Assembly (NCBI GenBank): GCA_947650365.1
Contig: OX393551.1
Location: 60,939,173 to 61,003,172, forward strand
Direction: 5' to 3'
DNA length: 64,000 bases
Origin: Chamaelirium japonicum
Lineage: Eukaryota; Streptophyta; Magnoliopsida; Liliales; Melanthiaceae
Shown: piece after piece, positions 36,901-52,200 of the stretch
How the letters are laid out: every line of letters starts with the position of its first letter
Numbering within the stretch: the stretch's first letter is position 1
Made by a program: the position numbers and the translations under genes
Notes under the pieces: generated by a model
Database searches by the model: none
What the model was told of the DNA's origin: nothing
Seen by the model: only the letters and a program-made list of their open reading frames with translations

Positions 36901-37470
36901 TATGAATGAATTCGAATGGATCGTGCGAATGAATTAGAATGGATCGTATGAATGAATTAGAATGGATACATTCGTGCGATTGAATTAGAATGGATCGTAC
37001 GAATGAGTAAGAAAGGATCATACAAATGAAATAGAATGGATCGTACGAACTAGAATGCATCGTATGAATGAGTTAGAATGGATCGTATGAATGAATTAGA
37101 ATGGATACATTCGTGCGAATGAATTAGAATGGATACATTCGTACGAATGAATTTGAATGGATCGCGCAAATGAATTAGAATGGATCGTGCGAATGAATTA
37201 GAATGGATCATGCTAAGGAATTAGAATGGATCGTACGAATGAATTAGAATAGATTGTACGAATGAATTAGAATGGATCGTACGAATGAATTAGAATGGAT
37301 ACATTCGTGCAAATGAATTAGAATGGATCATACGAATGAATAGAATAGATCGTACGAATGAATTAGAATGGATCGTATGAATTTATTCCTTCGTATGAAT
37401 TAGAATGGATTGTATGAATGAATTAGAATGGATTAGAATGGATTGTGCTAATGAATTAGAATGAAATAGA
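33951..37470 (+). repeat. satellite block 15, plus orientation
   Basis: A 3.5-kb block, counterpart 48607-52200. A short inverted fragment lies at 37384-37400. Confidence 0.85.
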
Positions 37471-39738
37471 ATTCATACATACGATCCATTCTAATTCCTT
37501 CGTACGATCCATTCTAATTCATTCATACGATCCATTCTAATTCATTCCAATGAATGTATCCATTCTGATTCATACGTACGATCCATTCTAACTCATTCAT
37601 ATGATCCAATCTAATTCATTCATACGATCCATTCTAATTCATTCGCACGAATATATCTATTCTAATTAATTCTAATTCCTTCGTACGATCCTTTCTAATT
37701 CATTCACTTGAATGTATACATTCTAATTCATTCGATCCATTCTTACTCATTCATACGATCCATTCTAATTCATTCGTACGATCCATTCTAATTCATACGT
37801 ACGATCCATTCGAATTCATTCGTATGATCCATTCTAATTCATTCATACGATCCATTCTAATTCATTCGCACGAATGTATCCATTCTAATTCATTCGTACG
37901 ATCCATTCTAATTCATTCGTACGATCCATTCTAATTCAATCGTACGATCCATTCTAATTCATTCGCACGAATGTATCCATTCTAATTCATTCGTACGATC
38001 CATTCTAATTCATTCGTACAATCTATTCTAATTCATTCGTACGATCCATTCTAATTCATTCGCACGATCCATTCTAATTCTTTCGCACGATCCATTCTAA
38101 TTCTTTTGCATGAATGTATCCATTCTAATTTATTCGTACGATCCATTCTAATTCCTTCGTACGATCTATTCAAATTCCTTCGTACGATCCACTCTAATTC
38201 CTTCGTACGATCCATTCTATTTCATTCATATGATCCATTCTAATTCCTTCGTACACTAATCCATTCCCATGAATGTATCCATTCTAATTCATTCGTATGA
38301 TCCATTCTAATTCATTCATACGATCCAATCTAATTCATTCTTACGATCCATTCTAATTCATTCGCACGAATGTATCCATTCTAATTCATTCGTACGATCC
38401 ATTCTAATTCATTTGCACAATCTATTCTAATTCATTCGTACGATCCATTCTAATACATTAGCATGATCCATTCTAATTCATTCGTGCGATCCATTCTATT
38501 TCATTCGTACGATCCATTCTTACTTATTCGTACGATCCATTCTAATTCATTCGCACGAATGTATCCATTCTAATTCATTCGTACGATCGATTCTAATTCA
38601 TTCGCACAATCTTATCTATTTCATTCATACGATCCATTCTAATTCATTCATACGATCTATTCTAATTCATTCTCACGAATGTATCTATTCTAATTCATTC
38701 GTACGATCCATTCTAATTCATTCGCACAATCTATTCTAATTCATTCGTACGATCCATTCTAATTCATTAGCATAATCTATTCTAGTTCATTCGTACCATC
38801 CATTCTAATTCATTCCACGATCCATTCTAATTCATTCATACAATCCATTCTAATTCTTTCGCACGAATGTATCCATTCTAATTAATTCGTATGATCCACC
38901 CTAATTCCTTCGTATGATACATTCTAATTCATTCGCACGAATGTATTCATTCTAAATCATTCGTACGATCCATTCGAATTCATTCATACGATCCATTCGA
39001 ATTCATTCATACGATCCATTCTAATTCATTCGCACGAATGTATCTATTCTAATTCATTCATACGATCCATTCTAATTCATTCGCACAATCTAATCTAATT
39101 CATTCGTACGATCCATTCTAATTCATTCGCACGATCCATTCTAATTCATTCATACGATCCATTCTAATTCATTCATACAATCCATTCTAATTCTTTTGCA
39201 CGAATGTATCCATTATAATTCATTTGTACGATCCATTCTAATTCCTTGGTATGATCCATTCGAATTCATTCATACGATCCATTCTAATTAATTCATACGA
39301 TCCATTCTAATTCATTCGCACGAATGTATCCATTCTAATTCATTCGTACGATCCATTCTAATTCATTCGCACGATCCAATCTAATTCATTCGCACGATCC
39401 ATTCTAATTCATTCGCACGAATGTATCCATTCTAATTCATTCGTACGATCCATTCTAATTCATTCGCACGATCCATTCTAATTCATTCGCACGATCCAAT
39501 CTAATTCATTCATACGATCCATTCTAATTCATTAGGACGATCCATTCTAATTCATTCGTACGATCCATTCTATTTCATTCGTACGATCCATTCTTACTCA
39601 TTCGTACGATCTATTCTAATTCATTCGCACGAATGTATCCATTCTAATTCATTCGTACGATCCATTCTAATTCATTCGCACGATCCATTCTAATTCATTC
39701 ATACGATCCATTCTAATTCATTCGTATGATCTATTCTA
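37471..39738 (-). repeat. satellite block 16, minus orientation, spans duplication junction
   Basis: Left part pairs with 52201-53925. From about 39190 it instead repeats the sequence starting at about 24610, including the rare words ATTATAATTCATTTG and CCTTGGTA. Confidence 0.85.
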
Positions 39739-42700
39739 TAGAATGGATACATTAAGGGGAATGAATTAGAATGGATCGTACGAAGGAATTAGAATGGATC
39801 ATACGAATGAAATAGAATGGATCATACGAAGGAATTAGAATGGATCATACGAAGGAATTAGAATGGATCATACGAAGGAATTAGAATGGATAAATTCGTG
39901 CAAAACAATTAGAATGGATTGTATGAATGAATTAGAATGGATCATGCAAATGAATTAGAAAGGATCGTGCGAATGAATTAGAATGGATCGTACGAATGAA
40001 TTAGAATAGATTGTGCGAATGAATTAGAATGGATCGTACGAATGAATTAGAATGGATACATTCGTGCGAATGAATTAGAATGGATCGTATGAATAAATTA
40101 GAATGGATCGTATGAATGAATTCGAATGGATTGTACGAATGAATTAGAAAGGATACATTCGTGCGAATGAATTAGAATGGATCATACGAAGGAATTAGGG
40201 TGGATCGTACGAATGAATTAGAATGGATTCATTCGTGCGAAAGAATTAGAATGGATTGTATGAATGAATTAGAATGGATCATGCGAATGAATTAGAATGG
40301 ATCGTACGAATGAATTAGAATGGATCGTACGAATGAATTAGAATAGATCGTATGAATGAATTAGAATGGATCGTGCGAATGAATTAGAATGGATCATACG
40401 ATTGAATTAGAATGGATACATTCGTGCGAATGAATTAGAATGGATCGTATGAATGAGTAAGAATGGATCATACGAAGGAATTAGAATGGATCATACGAAT
40501 GAAATAGAATGGATCGTACGAAGGAATTAGAATGGATCATACGAATGAAATAGAATGGATACATTCATGGGAATGAATTAGAATGGATCGTAAGAAGGAA
40601 TTAGAATGGATCGTACGAAGGAATTACAATGGACCGTACGAATGAATTAGAATGGATACATTCATGCAAAAGAATTAGAATGGATTGTATGAATGAATTA
40701 GAATGGATCATGCAAATGAATTAGAATAAATCGTGCGAATGAATTAGAATGGATCGTACGAATGAATTAAATAGATTGTGCGAATGAATTAGAATGGATC
40801 GTACGAATGAATTAGAATGGATACATTCGTGTGAATGAATCAGAATGGATCGTATGAATGAATTAGATTGGATCGTATGAATGAATTAGAATGGATCGTA
40901 CGTATGAATTAGAATGGATATATTCATGGGAATGAATTAGATTTGATAGTACGAAGGAATTAGAATGGATCATACGAATGAAATAGAATGGATCGTATGA
41001 AGGAATTAGAATGGATCGTACGAAGGATTTAGAATGGATCGTACAAATGAATTATAATGGATACATTCGTGCAAAAGAATTAGAATGGATTGTATGAATG
41101 AATTAGAATGGATCGTGCAAATGAATTAGAATGGATCGTGCGAATGAGGATACATTCATGCGAATGAATTAGAATGGATCGTACGAATGAGTAAGAATGG
41201 ATCGTACGAATGAAATAGAATGGATCGTGCGAATGAATTAGAATGGATCGTGCGAATGAATTAGATTGGATCGTGCGAATGAATTAGAATGGATCGTACA
41301 AATGAATTAGAATGGATACATTCAAGCAAATGAATTAGAATGGATCGTATTAATGAATTAGAATGGATCGTATGAATGAATTCGAATGGATCGTACGAAT
41401 GAATTAGAATGGATACATTCGTGCGAATGAATTAGAATGGATCATACAAAGGAATTAGGGTGGATCGTACGAATGAATTAGAATGGATACATTCGTGCAA
41501 AAGAATTGGAATGCATTGTATGAATGAATTAGAATGGATCGTATGAATGAATTAGAATGGATCGTGCGAATGAATTAGAATGGATTGTGCTAATGAGTAA
41601 GAATGGATCGTACGAATGAAATAGAATGGATCGTACGAATGAATTAGAATGGATTGTGCTAATGAATTAGAATGGATCGTACGAATGAATTAGAATAGAT
41701 TGTGCGAATGAATTAGAATGGATCTTGCGAATGAATTAGAATGGATACATTCGTGCGAATGAATTAGAATGGATCGTACGAATGAATTAGAATGGATCGT
41801 ATGAATGAATTCGAGTGGATCGTACGAATGAATTAGAATGGATACATTCGTGCGAATGAATTAGAATGGATCATACGAAGGAATTAGGGTGGATCGTACG
41901 AATGAATTAGAATGGATACATTCGTGCGAAAGAATTAGAATGGATTGTTTGAATGAATTAGAATGGATCGTATGAATGAATTAGAATGGATCGCGCGAAT
42001 GAATTAGAATGGATCGTACAAATGAATTAGAATGGATACATTAATGCGAATGAATTAGAATGGATCGTACGAATGAGTAATAATAGATTGTATGAATAAA
42101 ATAGAATGGATCGTATGAATGAATTAGAATGGATCGTGTTAATGAATTAGAATGGATCGTACGAATGAATTAGAATAGATTGTGCGAATGAATTTGAATA
42201 GATCGTACGAATGAATTAGAATGGATACATTCGTGTGAATGAATTAGAATGGATCGTATGAATGAATTAGATTGGATCGTATGAATGAATTAGAATAGTT
42301 TGTATGTATGAATTAGAATGGATACATTCTTGGGAATGAATTAGAATGGATCGTACGAAGGAATTAGAATGGATCATACGAATGAAATAGAATGGATCGT
42401 ATGAAGGAATTAGAATGGATTGTGCGAATGAATTAGAATGGATCGTACAAATGAATTAGAATGGATCGTATGAATGAATTAGAATGGATCGTGCGAATGA
42501 ATTAGAATTGATCATACGAATAAATTAGAATGGATACATTCGTGCAAAAGAATTAGAATGGATTGTATGAATGAATTAGAATGGATCGTACGAATGAATT
42601 AGAATGGATCGTGCGAATAAATTAGAATGGATCGTACGAATGAATTAGAATTGATACATTCGTGTGAATGAATTAGAATGGATCGTACGAATGAGTAAGA

Positions 42701-43277
42701 ATGGATCATATGAATGAAATTGAATGGATCGTACGAATGAATTAGAATGGATCGTGCGAATGAATTAGAATGGATCGTATGAATATATTAGAATGGATCG
42801 TGCGAATAAATTAGAATGGATCGTACGAATGAGTAAGAATGGATCGTACGAATGAAATAGAATGGATCGTATGAATGAATTAGAATGGAGCGTGCTAATG
42901 AATTAGAATGGATCGTACAAATGAATTAGAATAGATTGTGCGAATGAATTAGAATGGATCGTACGAATGAATTAGAATGGATACATTCTTGCGAATGAAT
43001 TAGAATGGATCGTATGAATGAATTAGATTGGATCGTATGAATGAATTAGGATGGATCGTACGCATGAATTAGAATGGATACATTCATGGGAATTAATTAG
43101 AATGTATCGTATGAAGGAATTAGAATGGATCATACGAATAAAATAGAATGGATCGTACGAAGGAATTAGAATGGATCGTACATTATGAATGAATTAGAAT
43201 GGATCGTACGTATGAATTAGAATGGATACATTCATGGGAATGAATTAGAATGGATCGTACGAAGGAATTAGAATGGA
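39739..43277 (+). repeat. satellite block 17, plus orientation
   Basis: Second-unit counterpart of block 9. Ends at the perfect palindrome 43265-43290. Confidence 0.85.
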
Positions 43278-43723
43278 TCCATTCTAATTCATTCTAATTT
43301 ATTCATACGATCCATTCTAATTCATTCATACGATTCAATCTAATTCATTCATACGATCCATTCTAATTCATTCGCACGAATGTATCCATTCTAATTCATT
43401 CGTATGATCCATTCTAATTCATTCGCACGATCCAATCTAATTCATTCGCACGATCTATTCTAATTCATCATTCGCACAATCTATTCTAATTCATTCGTAC
43501 GATCCATTCTAATTCATTTGCACGATCCATTCTAATTCATTCGTACGATCCATTCTATTTAATTCGTTTGATCCATTCATACTCATTCGTACGATCCATT
43601 CTAATTCATTCGCACGAATGTATCCATTCTAATTCATTCGTACGATCCATTCTAATTCATTCGCACGATCCATTCTAATTCATTCATACGATCCATTCTA
43701 ATTCATTCGTACGATCCATTCTA
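43278..43723 (-). repeat. satellite block 18, minus orientation
   Basis: Counterpart of block 10; right junction is the 20-bp palindrome 43714-43733. Confidence 0.85.
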
Positions 43724-45557
43724 TAGAATGGATACATTCATGGGAATGAATTAGAATGGATCGTACGAAGGAATTAGAATGGATCATACGAATGAATTAG
43801 AATGGATCGTATGAATGAATTTGAATGGATCGTACGAATGAATTAGAATAGATTGTGCGAATGAATTAGAATGGATACATTCATGCGAAAGAATTAGAAT
43901 GGATTTTATGAATGAATTAGAATGAATCATGCTAATGAATTAGAATGGATCATGCGAATGAATTAGAATGGATCGTACGAATGAATTAGAATGGATTGTG
44001 CGAAAGAATTAGAATGGATCATACGAATGAATTAGAATGGATACATTCGTGCGAATGAATTAGAATGGATCGTACGAAAGAATTAGACTTGATCGTATGA
44101 ATGAATTCAAATGGATCGTATGAATAAATTAGAATGGATACATTCGTGCGAATGAATTAGAATAGATCATACGAAGGAATTAGGGTGGATCGTACGAATG
44201 AATTAGAATGGATACATTCGTGCGAAAGAATTAGAATGGATTGTATCAATGAATTAGAATGGATCGTATGAATGAATTAGAATGGATCGTGCGAATGAAT
44301 TAGAATGGATCGTACGAATAAATTAGAATGGAACGTACGAATGAATTAGAATAGATCGTGCGAATGAATTAGAATGGATCGCACGAATGAATTAGAATGG
44401 ATATATTCGTGCAGATGAATTAGAATGGATCGTACGAATAAGTAAGAATGAATCGTATGAATGAAATAGAATGGATCGTACGAGTGAATTAGAATGGATC
44501 GTGCTAATGAATTAGAATAGATCGTACAAATGAATTAGAATAGATTGTGCGAATGAATTAGAATGGATCGTACGAATGAATTAGAATGGATCGTATGAAT
44601 GAATTAGAAAGGATCGTGCAAATAAATTAGAATGGATACATTCGTGCGAATGAATTAGAATGGATACATTCGTGCAAATGAATTAGAATGGATCTTACGA
44701 ATGAGTAAGAATGGATCATACGAATGAAATAGAATGGATCGTACTAATGAATTTGAATGGATCGTGCTAATGAATTAGAATGGATCGTACGAATGAATTA
44801 GAATAGATTGTGCGAATGAATACATTTTGTGCGAATGAATTAGAATGGATCGTATGAATGAATTAGAATGGATCGTATGAATGAATTAGAATGGATCGTA
44901 TGAATGAATTCGAATGGATCGTACGAATGAATTAGAATGGATACATTCGTGCAAATGAATTAGAATGGATCGTACGAATGAAATAGAATGTATCCATTCT
45001 AATTCTAATTCATTCATAGAATGGATCGTACGAAGGAATTAGAATGGATCGTACGAATGTATTAGAATGGATCGTACGAATGAATTAGAATGGATACACT
45101 CGTGCGAATGAATTTGAATGGATCATATGAATGAGTAAGAATGGATCGTACGAATGAAATAGAATGGATTGTACGAATGAATTAGAATGGATCGTGCGAA
45201 TGAATTAGATTGAAACGTGCGAATGAATTAGAATGGATCGTACGAATGAATTAGAATGGATACATTCGTGTGAATGAATTAGAATGGATCGTATGAATGT
45301 ATTAGAATGGATCGTATGAATGAACTCGAATGGATCGTACGAATGAATTAGAATGGATCGTGCGAATGAATTAGAATAGATCGTATGAATGAATTAGAAT
45401 GGATCGTATGAATGAATTAGAATGGATCGTGCGAGTGAATTAGAATGGATTGTACGAATGAATTAGAATGGATACATTCGTGTGAATGAATTAGAATGGA
45501 TCGTACGAATGAGTAAGAATGGAGAGTACTAATGAAATAGAATGGATCGTACGAATG
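43724..45557 (+). repeat. satellite block 19, plus orientation
   Basis: Counterpart of block 11; one extra monomer near 45235 relative to it. Confidence 0.85.
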
Positions 45558-46631
45558 TATCCATTCTATTTCATTCGTACAATCCATTCTTACTTATTCG
45601 TACGATCCATTCTAATTTATTCGCACGAATGTATCCATTCTAATTCATTCGTACGATCCATTCTAATTCATTCGCACGATCCATTCTAATTCATTCGCAC
45701 GATCCATTCTAATTCATTCATACGATCTATTCAAATTCATTCGCACGAATGTATCCATTCTAATTCATTCGTACGATCGATTCTAATTCATTCGCACAAT
45801 CTATTCTAATTTATTCGTACGATCCATTCTAATTCATTCATACGATCTATTTTAATTCATTCACACGATCCATTCTAATTCATTCATAGGATCAATTCTA
45901 ATTTATTCATACAATCCATTCTAATTCTTTCACACGAATGTATCCATTCTAATTCATTCGTACGATTAATCCTAATTCTTTTGTATGATCCATTCTAATT
46001 CATTCGCACGAATGTATCCATTCTAATTCATTCGTACGATCCATTCTAATTCATTCTAATTCATTCGTATGATCCATTAGAATTCATTCATACGATCCAT
46101 TGTGCGATCCATTTTAATTCATTCATACGATCATTCATACGATCCATTCTAATTCATTCATACGATCCATTCTAATTCATTCGTACGATCCATTCTAATT
46201 CATTCATACGATCCATTCTTACTCATTCGTACGATCCATTCTAATTTATTTGCACGAATGTATCCATTCTAATTCATTCGAATGATCCATTCTAATTCAT
46301 TCGCACAATCTATTCTAATTCATTCGTACGATCCATTCTAGTTCATTCGCATGAACCATTCTAATTCATTTGTACGATCCATTCTAATTCATTCATACAA
46401 TCCATTCTAATTCTTTTGCACGAATGTATCAATTCTAATTCATTCGTACGATCCATTCTATTTCATTTGCACGATCCATTCTAATTCATTCATATGATCC
46501 ATTCTATTTCATTCGTACGATCCATTCTAATTCAATCGCACAATCCATTCTAATTCCCTCGTACGATCCAATCTAATTCATTCGTACGATCCATTCTAAT
46601 TCATTCGTAAGTATGATCCATTCTAATTCAT
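45558..46631 (-). repeat. satellite block 20, minus orientation
   Basis: Counterpart of block 12, with the same partial-monomer joins at about 46050-46140. Confidence 0.85.
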
Positions 46632-46886
46632 TAGAATGGATCGTGCGAATGAATTAGAATTGATCATACGAATGAGTAAGAATGGATCGTACGAATGAAA
46701 TAGAATGGATCGTACGAATGAATTAGAATGGATCATGCGAATGAATTAGATTGGATCGTGCAAATGAATTAGAATGGATCGTACGAATGAATTAGAATGG
46801 ATACATTCGTGCGAATGAATTAGAATGGATCGTATGAATGAATTAGAATAGATCGTATGAATAAATTCGAATGGATCGTATGAATG
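46632..46886 (+). repeat. satellite block 21, plus orientation
   Basis: Counterpart of the small block 13. Confidence 0.8.
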
Positions 46887-48606
46887 TATCCATTCTAATT
46901 CATTCCTTTGTGCGATCCATTCTAATTCATTAGCACGATCCATTCTAATTCATTTGCACAATCTATTCTAATTCATTCTAATTCATTCGCACGATCGATT
47001 CTAATTCATTTGTATGATCCAGTCTAATTGTTCCGTACGATCCATCCTAATTCCTTCGTACGATCCATTATAATTCATTTGCACGATCCATTCTAATTCA
47101 TTCATACAATCCATTCTAATTCTTTTGCACGAATGTATCCATTCTAATTCATTTGTGATCCATTCTAATTGATTAGCACGATCCATTCTAATTCATTCAT
47201 ATGATCCATTCTATTTCATTCGTACGATCCATTCTAATTCATTCGCACGAACGTATCCATTCTAATTCATTCGTACGATCCATTCTAATTCATTCGTACG
47301 ATCCATTCTAATTCATTCGTACGATCCATTCTAATTCATTCGCACGATCCATTCTAATTAATTCCTTCGATCCATTCTAATTCATTCATACAGTCCATTC
47401 TAATTCTTTCGCAGGAATGTATCCATTCTAATTGATTCGTACGATCCTCCCTAATTCCTTCGTATGATCCATTCTAATTCATTCGCACGAATGTATCCAT
47501 TCTAATTCATTCATACGATCCATTCGAATTCATTCATACGATCCATTCTAATTCATTCATACCATCCATTCCAACTCATTCGTACGAATGTATCCATTCT
47601 AATTCATTCGTACGATCCATTCTAATTCATTCGCATAATCTATTCTAATTCATTCGTACGATCCATTCTAATTCATTCGCACGATCCATTCTAATTCAAT
47701 CGCATGATCCATTCTAATTGATTCATACAATCTATCTAATTCTTTTGCACGAATGTATCCATTCTAATTCCTTCGCACGATCCATTCTAATTCCTTCGTA
47801 CGATCCATTCTAATTCCTTCGTACGATCCATTCTATTTCATTCGTATGATCCATTCTAATTCCTTCGTACGATCCATTCAAATTCATTCCCATGAATGTA
47901 TCCATTCTAATTCATACGTACGATCCATTCTTACTCTTTTGTACGATCCATTCTACTTTATACGTACGATCCATCCTTACTTATTCGTACGATCCATCCT
48001 AATTCACTCATATGATCCATTCAAATTCATTCGTACGATCCATTCTAATTCATTCGCACAATCTATTCTAATTCATTCGTACGATCCATTCTAATTCATT
48101 CGCACGATCTATTCTAATTCATTCGTACGATCCATTCTAATTCATTTGTACGATCCATTCTAATTCATTCGTACGATCCATTCTAATTCATTCGCACAGT
48201 CTATTCTAATTCACTCGTACAATCCATTCTAATTCATTAGCACGATCCATTCTAATTCATTCGTACGATCCATTCTATTTCATTCGTACGATCCATTCTA
48301 ATTCATTCGCACGATCCATTCTAATTCATTCGTACGATCCATTCTAATTCATTCGCACAGTCTATTCTAATTCACTCGTACAATCCATTCTAATTCATTA
48401 GCACGATCCATTCTAATTCATTCGTACGATCCATTCTATTTCATTCGTACGATCCATTCTAATTCATTCGCACGATCCATTCTAATTCATTCATACGATC
48501 CATTCTATTTCATTCGTACGATCCATTCTTATTGATTCGTACGATCCTATCTAATTCATTCGCACGAATGTATCCATTCTAATTCATTCGTACGATCCAT
48601 TCTAAT
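46887..48606 (-). repeat. satellite block 22, minus orientation
   Basis: Counterpart of block 14 but longer: it carries a private 161-bp (seven-monomer) duplication at about 48193-48514. Confidence 0.85.
48193..48514 (-). repeat. 161-bp (7-monomer) duplication only in unit B
   Basis: CGCACAGTCTATTC followed by CACTCGTACAATCC occurs at 48193 and again at 48354; unit A has it once, near 33698. 161 equals 7x23, so the event kept monomer register. Confidence 0.75.
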
Positions 48607-51600
48607 TGATCGTATGAATGAATTCGAATTGATCGTACGAATGAATTAGAATGGATACATTCGTGCGAATGAATTAGAATAGATCATATGAAGCAATTAG
48701 GGTGGATCGTACGAATGAATTAAAATGGATACATTCATGCGAAAGAATTAGAATGGATTGTATGAATGAATTAGAATGGATCGTATGAATGAATTAGAAT
48801 GGATCGTGTGAATGAATTAGAATGGATCGTACGAATGAATTAGAATGGATCGTACGAATGAGTAAGAATGGATCATACAAATGAATTAGAATGGATCGTA
48901 CGAATGAATTAGAATGGATCGTATAAATGAATTAGAATAGATCGTACGAATGAATTAGAATAGATTGTGCGAATGAATTAGAATGGATCGTACGAATGAA
49001 TTAGAATGGATACATTTGTGCAAATGAATTAGAATGGATCGTATGAATGAATAACATTGGATCGTATGAATGAATTAGAATGGATCGTACGTATGAATTA
49101 GAATGGATACATTCATGGGAATGAATTAGAATGGATCGTACGAAGGAATTACAATGGATCATACGAATGAAATAGAAGGGATCGTAAGAAGGAATTAGAA
49201 TGGATCGTTCGAAGGAATTAGAATAGATCATACGAATGAATTAGAATAGATTGTGCGAATGAATTAGAATGGATCGTACGAACGAATTAGAATGGATACA
49301 TTCGTGCGAAAGAATTAGAATGGATTGTATGAATGAATCAGAATGGATACATTCGTGCGAAAGAATTAGAATGGATTGTATGAATGAATTAAAATGGATC
49401 GTATGAATGAATTAGAAAGGATCGTGCGAATGAATTAGAATGGATAATACGAATGAATTAGAATGGATCATATGAATGAATTAGAATGGATCGTGCGAAT
49501 GAATTAGAATGGATCGTACGAATGAATTAGAATGGATACATTCGTGCAAATGAATCAGAATGGATCGTACGAATGAGTAAGAATGGATCGTACGAATGAA
49601 ATAGAATGGATCGTACAAATGAATTAGAATGGATCGTGCTAATGAATTAGAATGGATCATACGAATGAATTAGAATAAATGATGCGAATGAATTCGAATG
49701 GATCGTACGAATGAATTAGAATGGCTCGTATGAATGAATTAGAAAGGATCGTGCGAATGAATTAGAATGGATCGTACGAATCAATTAGAATGGATACATT
49801 CGTGCGAATGAATTAGAAAGGATCGTACGAATGAGTAAGAATGGATCGTACGAATGAAATAGAATGGATCGTACGAATGAATTAGAATGGATCGTGCTAA
49901 TGATTTAGAATGGATCGCTCGAATGAATTAGAATAGATTGTGCGAATGAGTACATTCATGCGAATGAATTAGAATGGATCGTATGAGTGAATTAGAATGG
50001 ATCATATGAATAAATTAGAATGGATCGTATGAATGAATTCGAATGGATCGTACGAATGAATTAGAATGGATCGTGCGAATGAATTAGAATGGATCGTACG
50101 AATGAATTAGAAAAGATACATTCGTGCAAATGAATTAGAATGGATCGTGCAAATGAATTAGAATGGATCATACGAATGAATTGGAATAGATTGTGCGAAT
50201 GAATTAAAATGGATCGTAAGAATGAATTAGAATGGATACATTCGTGCGAAAGAATTATAATGGATTGTATGAATGAATTAGAATGGATCGTATGAATGAA
50301 TTAGAATGGATCGTGCGAATGAATTAGAATGTATCGTATGAATGAATTAGAATGGATCGTATGAATGAATTAGAATGGATCGTATGAATGAGTAAGAATG
50401 GATCGTACTAATGAAATAGAATAGATCGTACGAATGAATTAGTATAGATCGTGAGAATGAATTAGAATGGATCATACGAATGAATTTGAATAGATTGTGC
50501 GAATGAATTAGAATGGATCGTACGAATGAATTAGAATAGATACGTTCATGCGAATGAATTAGAATGGATCATATGAATGAATTAGAATGGATCGTATGAA
50601 TGAATTAGAATGGATCGTGCGAATGAATTAGAATGGATCGTACGAATGAATTAGAATGGATACATTCGTGTGAATGAATTAGAATGGATACATTCGTGTG
50701 AATGAATTAGAATGGATCGTATGAATGAATTAGAATGGATCGTATGAATAAATTAGAATGGATCGTGCGAAAGAATTAGAATGGATCGTACGAATGAGTA
50801 AGAATGGATCGTACGAATGAAATAGAATGGATCGTACGAATGAATTAGAATGGATCGTGCGAATGAATTAGATTGGATCGTGCGAATGAATTAGAATGGA
50901 TCGTACAAATGATATATAATGGATACATTCATGCGAATGAATTAGAATGGATCGTATGAATGAATTAGAATGGATCGTATGAATAAATTCGAAAGGATCG
51001 TACGTATGAATTAGAATGGATCGTACGAATGAATTAGAATGGATCGTATGAATGAATTAGATTGGATCGTGCGAATGAATTAGAATAGATCATATGAATG
51101 AATTAGAATGGATACATTCGTGCGAAAGAATTAGAATGGATTGAATGAATGAATTAGAATGGATCGTACGAATGAATTAGAATGGATAGTATGAATGAAT
51201 TAGAATGGATCGTGCGAATGAATTAGAATGGATCGTACGAATGAATTAGAATGGATACATTTGTGCGAATGAATTAGAATGGATCGTATGAATGAGTAAG
51301 AATGGATCGTACGAATGAAATAGAATGTATCGTACGAATGAATTAGAATGGATCGTGCGAATGAATTAGATTGGATCATGCAAATGAATTAGAATGGATC
51401 GTACGAATGAGTAAGAATGGATCGTACGAATGAAATATAATGGATCGTATGAATGAATTAGAATGGATCATACGAATGAAATAGCATGGATCATTTGAAT
51501 GAATTAGAATGGATCGTATGAATTAGAATGGATCGTATGAATGAATTAGAAGGGATTGTGCAAATGAATTAGAATGGATCGTACGAATGAACTTGAATGG

Positions 51601-52200
51601 ATCGTACGAATGAATTAGAATGGATCGTATGAATGAATTCGAATGGATCGTGCGAATGAATTAGAATGGATCGTATGAATGAATTAGAATGGATACATTC
51701 GTGCGATTGAATTAGAATGGATCGTACGAATGAGTAAAAAAGGATCATACAAATGAAATAGAATGGATCGTACGAACTAGAATGCATCGTATGAATGAGT
51801 TAGAATGGATCGTATGAATGAATTAGAATGGATACATTCGTGCGAATGAATTAGAATGGATACATTCGTACGAATGAATTAGAATGGATCGCGCAAATGA
51901 ATTAGAATGGATCGTGCGAATGAATTAGAATGGATCGTGCTAATGAATTAGAATGGATCGTACTAATGAATTAGAATAGATTGTACGAATGAATTAGAAT
52001 GGATCATACGAATGAATTAGAATGGATACATTCGTGCAAATAAATTAGAATGGATCATACGAATGAATAGAATAGATCGTACGAATGAATTAGAATGGAT
52101 CGTATGAATTTATTCCTTCGTATGAATTAGAATGGATTGTATGAATGAATTAGAATAGATTAGAATGGATTGTGCTAATAAATTAGAATGAAATAGAATT
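48607..52200 (+). repeat. satellite block 23, plus orientation
   Basis: Counterpart of block 15, with small monomer gains and losses. Confidence 0.85.

Larger units (their letters stand above)
24610..39188. repeat. tandem segmental duplication, unit A (about 14.6 kb)
   Basis: Corresponds block by block to unit B: strand blocks, small inverted inserts and rare variants recur at an offset of 14.39-14.73 kb (32227 to 46746, 36842 to 51569, 25344 to 39738). Exact edges are blurred by the repeat; the crossover lies within about 24500-24620. It carries a private 189-bp duplication. Confidence 0.85.
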